DNA from: Dasypus novemcinctus
Taxonomy: Eukaryota > Chordata > Mammalia > Cingulata > Dasypodidae
DNA length: 64,000 nucleotides
Direction of reading: 5' to 3'
Assembly (NCBI RefSeq): GCF_030445035.2
Contig: NC_080688.1
Span: forward strand, 65,071,449 to 65,135,448
A program made the translations under genes and the position numbers. A model generated the notes under the pieces. The model did no database searches. It was not told the origin of the DNA and saw only the letters and a list, made by a program, of their open reading frames with translations. Of the stretch, positions 55,571 through 64,000 are shown piece after piece. The first letter of the stretch is position 1. Every line of letters starts with the position of its first letter.

Positions 55571-56340
55571 ACCCTGTCGCTTTAAAAAAAAAAGCGATTG
55601 TGTTTCGCAAACAACAGATCGGGTTTCTAAAAGCTATTTCTCCCCCCCCACCCACCCAACCCCTCACCCTTGCCACCCCCTCTCCGATCTAAGAAGGGGG
55701 ACTACTGGGGAAGGGAGAAAGGTGGGGAGCACAGAGGGCCCCCGGAATCGACTGAGATCCGGCCCGAGTGGAGGAGAAAGGCGGAAAGCCGGGAACACTG
55801 GGTTTCGCCGGCGACTTTGGGAGCGGAACGAGGCGGAGAGTGGCTCGTTGGACCCAGCCCGCCGAGCTTCGCCCCAGCTCTTCATTCATTCGTTTTGCTT
55901 TAGAGGCCCTGGCGGTGGATCCTTTGGCCGCGCGGGAGGGAAGGGGGAGGAGAGCGCTGCCTCGGTTTAAAAGACATTTACACTGGACTGGACCGAGGCC
56001 CTGGGAAGTGCGTGCTGGAGGGAACAGCCGCGCCGCCAAGGGCGGGGAGGCGGCGCGAGCGTGACCTCAGCCGCGGCCGCGCGCTCCCTCCCGCCCTCTC
56101 CCGCTCCGGGCTCCGGTTTCTGGGACTGCCTGGAGAAGTGTGTCTAGTGCATAGCTCTGGAATGCATTTGGCAGGCAGTCGAGCTCGGAGGGGCAGCATC
56201 GTGGCGGGAGAAGGGAGAGCGCGGAGGCTCGCCCGCCCGCCGCCCGCAGGTTTCCCCCGGGGCCCGGAAGACGGCCGCCTGGCCACCCCGCCCCCCGGAG
56301 CGGGAAGGTTACCTCCGGAGCAGACCTGCTTGGGGCAAGC

Positions 56341-59200
56341 CTGAGCCTGTGGGCTCGTTCTGCGCTCTTCTGGGCTGGGCCCGGGAGCCTGCAGGGTGCT
56401 AGGAGTCTGGGAGTTTTTCCCCTGACTCCAGATTCGGGAGAAGCATGTATCTAGCTGGCAGATTACTGCCTGGAAATATTTGGGTAAGTTGATAGGGGAA
56501 AGGACCGGAACGCGTTCACAGCATGAAAACTGATGATACTAAGATTCGTACGCTTCAGTCGTTACCAGGCCTCGAGTTGGCATGGTGATTTAACCTCACA
56601 CAACTTATTCAAAGAAATACGATTTTTTTAAAAAGTCATTTAGAATTGTGAGATCTGGACAACAAAGTCAAAAGAGTGCTTTTTTAAAAATCTTTAGAAA
56701 AGGTGAAAGGCACTATTTTCATCCCTCCAGCTAGATTATAAATCCTTAAAAGGCTCAGGTGAATCTCAGACAACTTTATACTTCAGGCTTCTTCACTTCC
56801 AGCCACTTTAAGGTGTCTGGCATGCAGTGGATGCTCTTAAAAAATATTTAGGCATCAACACTTAGAGCTGGGTAGGACTTGAAAGGGCATTTGGGCCACT
56901 TCCTCCTCTCCCCCAAAAAAATCACCTTTGGAGACATAAATGAGAGAGGGAATCAGCATCGTTGGTGACGTGATTATCTCCAGCAAGGGGGCTATGAAGC
57001 TTAGTAGCCTAGAAGACAGCAGATGCCAAGCAGTGCAGAAAAGTGTAGGAAGGGGTGAGAAAGCTGGCACTCTGCATTTGTTTTGTAAGACTTCATAGGC
57101 CGCAATTGTATAAAATCGTTATCTTGTTACAAGTCAAAAACGTGGTTTATTGTAAAGGACATTGAAACCCTGTGTGAGTGTAAACCTTCCTAAAGCATAC
57201 CCTGCAAAAGACAGCAGCCAAGAAGGCCCTGGGGAAAATGGAGCAGGGTTGATCCCATCGTCATGGCCACCTTAAGCCAGAAAAGACAGGAAGGGGATAT
57301 TTGCGGTGGCTGGGAAATGTCTAATATACTCACCTAAGAAGGGCTAAGAAAGAGTCCTAGACGAGAAGTCAGAAAACTCCATTTCTGGTCTTCTGGGCCC
57401 TTCCACTCACCAGTGAAGCCACCTGCACTAGTAACGATCCTCATGTGAGGAGAGCCCTTGACCAGGTTTTAAAAGCTTTCTGGACAAGGTTCCTGCCTCT
57501 CGGGCTCCCAATTCCCTCTCCCACCTCTGGACCTCACAAGAAGAAGGCCACTCTCTGAGGGGTCAGGCTCAGCCATAAAATGACAGAGAGAACGTAAATA
57601 AACAGAAAGCAAATGCCGTGCATTCTCATTAAGTGTCTTGACTAAACAGACTCTTGGAAACCTGGCCAAGGTCCTCCCTCTGCGATGAGAGAGGCCCAAG
57701 TGCACGCAGGGCAGGTAGGGTTAGTAGGTGTTTCAGGAGTTTGGCTCTGACGTCACAGCTTGTCTGGGTGGAACATGCATAAACTTGCAGAGCTATGTTC
57801 CCATATAGTATAATTGCAGGTGTTTTAATTCAGGCGTCACCCCTATCTTACTCTCTACGCAGCTTTCTTCCTCCATTTTACTACCCCAGGTAGAAGATGG
57901 GTAGGATTCCAGGCAAGTAGCTACAATGGTTGATGCTGCTTTATAGCTCCCAGCCATCGCCTGAATCAGTTAACATCTCAAGCTTTCCTGCAGCCAGCTC
58001 CACCCCATCCTATTCTTAATTCCTTTCCTTTCCCACAAAGAAGCTGGGCAGTAGTGGAGTCCCTGGTTGGCTGGTGTGCCTTCCACAGGCACGAATGTGT
58101 GTGACAAGCAAGTACCACGTTTCAGACTTATTCTGGTCTTTTAAAAAAAAAAAAAAGAAAGGAAAAAAGTTTGAGTGCACTAAACTATTGTGAATGAGTT
58201 TGATTCTAATCATTTGCTGGCAGGGAATATGGAATAAAAGATCTCATTTGCAATTGTTTATTTCCTGTTGTGGCTTCTATTTTCATCTTTTAGTCACTTT
58301 GGTGATAGTAATCAAACCCTAATCATGGTGCAGCCACAAGTCACAGAGACCAAAATAACTTGCAGCAGAATTTGACAAACAAGGATGGAGTCGGCTCAAA
58401 ACCTGGCTAGTGAATCTCAGGCCGGGAATGTCACGGGGCTGACCAGCCGGCCAGGCGTCCAGGGAGAGAGGAGACCCTAGGAAAGTGGCTCCAAAAGCCA
58501 CGGGTCTCTGAACAGTCAGCTGCACCCCCACCTCCCCCCTACCCACCCCCTCACGGATGAGGAAAGATGAGCGGCCAAGGGCACAGGAAGCAGTGGCAGA
58601 AGCAGGTGAACCCTCAGCAACTGCCAGGAGGACAGGAAGGCAGTCGCAACAGGCCTGCCTTGAGAAAGAAAGAGAAGGGTGGAAAAGAGGATCACCCGAA
58701 CTCCCGACCCTGAAAACAACCCTAAGCAGACGCTGAAAATCTGCCTAGGGAAGGCAGGATTCCTCCTTTCTGGTTTTCAGTGGTTGGGGAAGGGCAGCGA
58801 GGCGTCCCCAGGCACATGTGGGTGTGTACTGGTGAGGGCAAGGGCAAGGGTGAGGCGGGGAGGAGGATTTTTTTTTTCTTACAGAAGCCAAAAGAAGAAA
58901 CAATTGGAGAGGCCAAAACAGGGTTGGAAAATATCAACATTTCTTGCACAATCATCCCCTGAAAAATGTGTGAGTGAGCCCGAAACCATCCTTAACTGGC
59001 AATAATACAAATGAAAGCAATGGTTTATGAAAGGAAGGCAGTATAAGGGAGGCCACTGTGACAATCAGCACTTCTTGGCTTATCTTAGAAGAACAAGAAC
59101 ATAAGTGAATGAAAATGCATCTAATTCACAATCAAATAAAGATGCTGGAAGCCCTGACTCATCAAATATTCTTGTATTACAGACATGCTGTCAGCTGATC
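56341..59200. other. SMAD7 upstream flank, no gene seen
   Basis: Falls from GC-rich to average composition. Possible L2/MIR piece at about 56725-56850 (GTGTCTGGCATGCAGTGGAT). No exon recognised on either strand. Confidence 0.5.
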
Positions 59201-59329
59201 CATAACATTTTCTGGGTGGCTGTCCAGACCCTCAACTAGATACTGGAGCGTTGGGGGGAGGGATGGGGGGAGAGGCAAGAACAGGATGAAATGAATTTTC
59301 TTATGGGAGGAGAAAAGAGAAACATCCAG

Positions 59330-59512
59330 AAAAAGTAAAGGGCAAAAACAACGACACTGAAATATATAGTCACAGAGAGGCAGTTTTCTCCAGGGAGAAC
59401 TGGGTAGCTGAGAAACAGGGCTAGGAGGGAAACTTTGCTGTATGAAACTTTGTGTACCTTTTGAATTTTGAACTATATGCATGTGTTCCTTATTCAAAAA
59501 TAAATGGATGTT
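59330..59512 (+). mobile_element. Old L1 3'-end remnant
   Basis: GGAAACTTTGCTGTATGAAA, ACCTTTTGAATTTTGAACTA, CCTTATTCAAAAATAAATGG fit an old L1 3' terminus. Confidence 0.6.
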
Positions 59513-60019
59513 CAAGTTTTCTGTACTCCCCGCCGGCTTTTCTCATTTCCTGAAAGTCGCTGTTCTGATGTCCTTGTAGAAAAGGACAGGACAAGTTGGC
59601 AAGGTCCCACGTGGGAGTGATGCTGCTGTAGACAGCTTCTCTTTCTGTGGAGCAGTTACTACAGGAAGGCTGATGACAACAGAGGCCAATGTCTCATCCC
59701 AGACGGCAAGGGCGGAGGCTGCCTCGTCATGACCCTGGCAAGAGTCAGTGAGGAAATACGCCAGTCCTAATCAAAAGTCATTCTAGATATCAGTCAGGTG
59801 CAAGTCCTAACCCGGGACAGACAGCTTAATAAATAGTGATGCCGAAACGACAGAGGCACAGGAAGGAGCCTGCCCAATCTGAGAAAAATGAGAGCACTGC
59901 TTTTTGGAACACAAGCCTGTTCACGTGGTCCCCAATTGATTTGGCCGCATTGATTCAGGGCTGGGGTGGTGCCAGGGCCCGGGCAAGACCTTTGAGCGCT
60001 GTGGCTGTGTGTACTAACT

Positions 60020-60240
60020 AGAACCTCTGCCCTCAAGAAGCGCCCCGTCTGGCAGGGGGCTAGAAGTATGTAAGCAAGGAAGACTCGCAAAATGTGATCA
60101 GTGCTACTCTGTCAGCAAGAACGGAGGCACTTGCACCAGAGGACACGAAAGCAAGGAATGTATTCTGTCTGGGAGGGGTCTCAAAAGGTTTCCCAAAGGA
60201 AAAAATATTTTGAACTAGATCAAGTGAATTTTATAGGGAG
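60020..60240 (-). mobile_element. L2 LINE remnant, antisense
   Basis: AACCTCTGCCCTCAAGAAGC, GTGATCAGTGCTACTCTGTC, AAAGGTTTCCCAAAGGAAAA follow the antisense L2 order. Diverged. Confidence 0.55.
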
Positions 60241-62168
60241 CACAGCTGCCTGTTCATAATACCAATCGTCTTATATGAGAGGAAAGCACATGAAAGAAAA
60301 ATTTAGTTTTCCATCTAAGTTTTCCAGCTCTCTGAAACTCAAGCCATGCTTGCCATTTTAAGTATATGACTTTATCTCTAAGTACTCAGCCTCAGGAAGT
60401 CAGTGATGAGGTGAAGTTCCTGAGAGGAGTTGTCTGGGGAGAGTATTCTTTGTAGAAAGAAATTATAGAAACAGCGTTAGATCCTCTACAGTTACAGAAA
60501 AGTTTCTCCTCCAATAACTGGGGAAAAATCTTGATCTCTACTCTTGAAAGGTAGGTATCACTTATGTCAAACAGGTTCACGTCAGGAAAGGACACCAGTT
60601 TTAACCCAAGCAGAAGGGAAGTGCCTTGAGCAGTAAATTTTGCCTGTGGGAGGCTCAGTATTAGGGGTACTTAGATAAGGCTCCTCAAATGCCAACAACA
60701 AGAAATTATTCTTCATCATTACACTACAGAGGGACATACCGTTTTGCTGATTCCCACGGAGATTACACACATTGATTTTCAAGACAGCAGAGCGAGGAAA
60801 TAAAGGTTGAGCCTAACACAGCTGCACCCTCTTTCTCCCGGGTATTATTTCTCCTTGCCCTTGGTGCCGGCAGGTCCTTCAACAGAACCTCAAGCCACCT
60901 GCAGATGGACTCCAAGTTCCCGGCCAGGTCGGGCTACCAAGGTGATTCGAGGTGAGTCTTCCTCTGCTGTTCGTTGTTTTAGTTTTATTTTGTTTTTTCC
61001 ATTTTAATCTTTCCCATTCCCCTGCCAAAAATAAATAGTAAATCAGAACTGGGCAGCCTGCAGAAGGGGTGAAGAATGTTTCGTTTTCAGAATGCTTCCT
61101 CTGTAGCAGGGAGTCACTACTAGAAAATAAGGGGTCATGGGTGACCACACGAGCTGCCCCTGCCACTTTCTGGACCCACCTAAGGAGCCCCCGCTCCATG
61201 AGGAATGGACAAGGCTTTTCTATTGGTGAAGATGGGGTGGGGGTGAGGGGCAGAAGGGATCCTCAGCCAGACAGATTTAGGATTAAATATATGCGTCCTT
61301 ACTAGCTCTGGAGCGCCAAAGTCTGTTTCCGTAGTCTGTCTGCCTTCCTCGTACAACAAACAGGGAATTACCATCAGCTAGTGTGCCAGCCCCAGTGTTA
61401 GTCTCAATGAACAAAGTCCTCCCCACTGGGTGGCTGGAGAGCGGCCTTGACACAGCCCCAGCTCAAGTGCTATGCAAACCAAGGGTTATACAGATGCTAA
61501 TACCCTTATTATCATGGATTCCCGGGTCCCAGCCGCCTAATAAACTAAATTTGCTTGACCTGAGCCAAGGAAATGAATTTTTAGAGGAGATAATTACCCC
61601 AGCAATAGGATAAAGAAGAAAGAAACCACTTTTTCTAATTGGCAGGCTTTTTTTGTGTGGATTTTACAAGGACCAGTTGGAACCCTGTCAAAGAGGTAAG
61701 GCCAAGATCAGAGTTCACCAAAAGAGAGGAGGATAAATGAGAAAACAATGAAAGTGTTTCTGGTTTTGCTTTCCAGCATTACCATGAGACATTAATGCTT
61801 TCCTGTGCCTTGGAACTTGGAAATTACTCCGCTGGTAAAGAAGACAAGTGACAGGGAAGCGAGGAGAGGCTCTTCACTGAGAAAAAGACACCCATGGGCA
61901 GGATGTAGCCCTGAGTTTAGTCATGCTCTCCTCACCCCTGAACATTTAGTCTTAGGGCTTTCAAGGTCAGTGGGATATGATGTCATTTACCATTGTTGGA
62001 GCCTGGTAGACCAGTCAGACAAAGATAACAAAACCTGCAGTAGGGTGAAACTGGAGCTAGGAGGGATTTCAAAGGTTATTTGGTGCGTGGATTCCCCATC
62101 TCCAACCCAATCACCAGAACCGTACATTTGTGATCAGGTTTGTACAGTGTGGTGCATTTTCACAAAGA
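60241..62168. other. Upstream flank, no gene; contains a motif-dense block
   Basis: No repeat or exon recognised. 61490-61690 is discussed as a possible regulatory element. Confidence 0.45.
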
Positions 62169-62175
62169 CTAAAAG

Positions 62176-62182
<7 letters not shown>

Positions 62183-62215
<33 letters not shown>

Positions 62216-62570
62216 TTTATTTATTTATTTAATTTCCCCCCCTCCCCTGGTTGTCTGTTCTTGGTGTTTATTTGCTGTGTCTTGTTTCTTTGTCCGCTTC
62301 TGTTGTCGTCAGTGGCACGGGAAGTGTGGGCGGCGCCATTCCTGGGCAGGCTGCTCTTTCTTTTCACGCTGGGCGGCTTTCCTCACGGGCGCACTCCTTG
62401 CGCGTGGGGCTCCCCCACGCGGGGGACACCCTTGCGTGGCACGGCACTCCTTGCGCGCATCAGCGCTGCGCATGGCCAGCTCCACACGGGTCAAGGAGGC
62501 CCGGGATTTGAACCGCGGACCTCCCATGTGGTAGACGGACGCCCTAACCACTGGGCCAAAGTCCGTTTCC
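62183..62570 (-). mobile_element. DAS-SINE, full length, young antisense copy
   Basis: A run of 33 T (62178-62210) represents an intact poly(A) tail, followed by the complement of the body and the head (GGCCAAAGTCCGTTTCCC). Perfect 14-bp repeats CTAAAAGCATTTTT at 62169-62182 and 62571-62584. The body retains many CpGs (GCGTGGCACGGCACTCC, TTGCGCGCATCAGCGCTGCG), which also points to recent insertion. Confidence 0.96.
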
Positions 62571-62949
62571 CTAAAAGCATTTTTAGATTGCATTTTGTAT
62601 CTTACTTATTTTTTAATAGATAGTGTGTGCCCGGGAGGACACAATTCAAAAAGTACAAAAGGTCAAGAAGAGAGAAGTACGGCTTCCTTCCATGTCAGTG
62701 CCCAGCCACGCGGTTCCTCTCCCAGGAGCCACCATGAAAGCCAGTGATGCAAAAAGGTTCCAAGCTGGCTTCAGCCAAGTTCTCCCGTCTTCCCCTGGAG
62801 GTCTCAGAGGCACCTTAAACTTGTCATGTCCCAAACAGATCATCTTCCCAGACTCTGCTCCTCTTCCAGAGCTCCACTCTCAGAGGGGCACCCCCTGCCT
62901 CCACCCTGTGGCTCTATGGATCAGCTTGGGCAGTAGTCTCTCCCTCACC

Positions 62950-63632
62950 CCATATACAAGCCATCCCAAATCCTGACAATGTTATCCTCAAAATGTCTCT
63001 CAATCCCTCTGCTTTTCTCTAAGTCCCTCCCCTGCAACAACCTCCCATACAAGCCACCAGCATCTCACTTAGGAACTGGTTGATAGACTGGCCTCCTGTT
63101 GCTTTCCCCAATTCTGTTCTTACATCACTCCAATTCATCCAGGCCCCCTCTCCTGCCAAACAGTTGGGCTCGGTGCTGATCTGATTGCATACACTCAAAG
63201 GTGTCTTTCTACAGCTCCTGGAAAGAAGACAAACTCCCTTCCTTGGCCTGCAAGGCCTTGAGTGGCCTGCCACCACCACCACCACCACCCCCCTCGCTGT
63301 TTCAAGTGTCCTTCCTCATGCCCTACGGCCTAGGCACATAGTATCCCTCAGCCAGAAATGCTCCTCTCCTCTCCATGCTCCTCCATGGCCCCAACCTCTG
63401 TGATTAGGTCAACGCTCCCAACTGCTCCCTCCACCATTGTACACCACCAGAGTGCTAGCACCTCCCTTTAATAGCAGTTACAATACTTGCAATTTTACAT
63501 TTAATTCTGATTCCTTGATAATGTCTGTCTCCTCCTCTGAGCTGTAAATTTATGAGTGCGGGACAAAGCCTTATACTTCATCAAACATTGTACCTGGCAA
63601 GGAGTAGACACTCAACCAATGTTTGCTGAATG
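62950..63632 (+). mobile_element. L2 LINE, long 3' segment
   Basis: CTTGGCCTGCAAGGCCTTGA, GCCAGAAATGCTCCTCTCCT, CTGAGCTGTAAATTTATGAG, TTGTACCTGGCAAGGAGTAG, CAACCAATGTTTGCTGAATG in L2 order. Contains a short (CCA)n run at 63270-63290. Confidence 0.8.
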
Positions 63633-64000
63633 ACTATTTTTTTTATTATCTTTATTTTTTTTATTTTTTAAATTAAAGTTAATAGATCACAAGGAATGTT
63701 ACATTAAAAAATGGCGAAGACCAAAAAAGAAGGAAGGTCCAACAATGAGCCCTTGATACTAATGACTATGCTTGTGAGCCTGTGCACCTGAAATAAGAAC
63801 AAGGCCTAGAGCTGCAGGGTGCCTAAGAGTTACCTTCTGAGAGCCTCTGTGTTGCTCAAATGTGGCCAAGCTCAAAACTAAACTCAGCATGTAAATGTGT
63901 TGCCTTCCCCCCAGCGTGGGACATGACTCCAGGAGATGAGCCTCTCTGGCACCGTGGGATTACTACCAAGTACCAGCTGATGATGTAACTAGAAAATGAC
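63633..64000 (-). mobile_element. Xenarthran-type retroelement segment, cut by window edge
   Basis: Begins with a T-rich run and TTAAAGTTAATAGATCACAA, which resembles antisense L1 3' sequence common in xenarthrans. It then jumps to sequence with CCCTTGATACTAATGACTAT and GCGTGGGACATGACTCCAGG. Family not resolved and the right end lies outside the window. Confidence 0.5.

Larger units (their letters stand above)
52090..56340. promoter_or_regulatory. CpG island covering SMAD7 promoter, 5' leader, exon 1 and intron 1
   Basis: G+C content and CpG density rise sharply from about 52.1 kb and stay high to about 56.3 kb, with a dip around 54.3-54.75 kb where A/T-rich runs occur. The island holds many GC boxes, for example CCCGCCCCCGCCCCC at 55414-55428. 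There is no TATA box at the expected distance, consistent with the TATA-less SMAD7 promoter. Confidence 0.85.

Overview
This is mammalian genomic DNA, almost certainly from an armadillo (nine-banded armadillo, Dasypus novemcinctus, or a close relative). It carries at least a dozen copies of a tRNA-Ala-headed SINE whose head, body and (AAATAA)n/ATCTTT tail match the DAS-SINE family described from armadillo. It also carries L1 3' ends and older placental repeats (MIR, L2, MER20, MER5A-like). The only protein-coding gene I can support is SMAD7, on the minus strand, spanning roughly 24.9-55.4 kb. In human this gene lies at 18q21.1 between CTIF and DYM; neither neighbour reaches into this window.

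Layout. Positions 1-24.9 kb are intergenic sequence downstream of SMAD7, dense in SINEs and L1 (about ten DAS-related copies, three L1 3' segments, several L2 and MIR remnants). They also hold two diverged copies of a non-tRNA retroposon that I cannot assign to a named family. The SMAD7 3'UTR (about 24.9-26.4 kb) is followed, in gene order, by exon 4 (26388-26926), a 19.2-kb intron 3, exon 3 (46116-46190), a 5.7-kb intron 2, exon 2 (51881-51934), a 1.26-kb intron 1, and exon 1 with the ATG at 53801. A GC-rich 5' leader and promoter CpG island run to about 56.3 kb. From 56.3 to 64 kb is upstream flank with L1/L2 remnants, one young antisense DAS-SINE and, at the right edge, a retroelement of xenarthran type.

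The four coding exons join in frame with canonical GT/AG sites and encode 423 residues (human SMAD7 has 426). SMAD7 is the inhibitory SMAD that blocks TGF-beta/activin/BMP type I receptors and recruits SMURF ubiquitin ligases through its PY motif. The promoter carries a CACGTG E-box two to three bases from the palindromic SMAD-binding element GTCTAGAC, the pair known to make SMAD7 a direct TGF-beta-induced feedback inhibitor. The 3'UTR carries seed matches for miR-21, miR-15/16 and miR-25/92.

No new coding system was found. The most noteworthy items are the overlapping upstream ORF in the SMAD7 leader, the unassigned retroposon pair, the composite DAS-SINEs, the scarcity of SINEs inside the gene body, and several motif-dense non-coding blocks. 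Transcription start, UTR ends and enhancer roles are inferred; no alignment or expression data were available.
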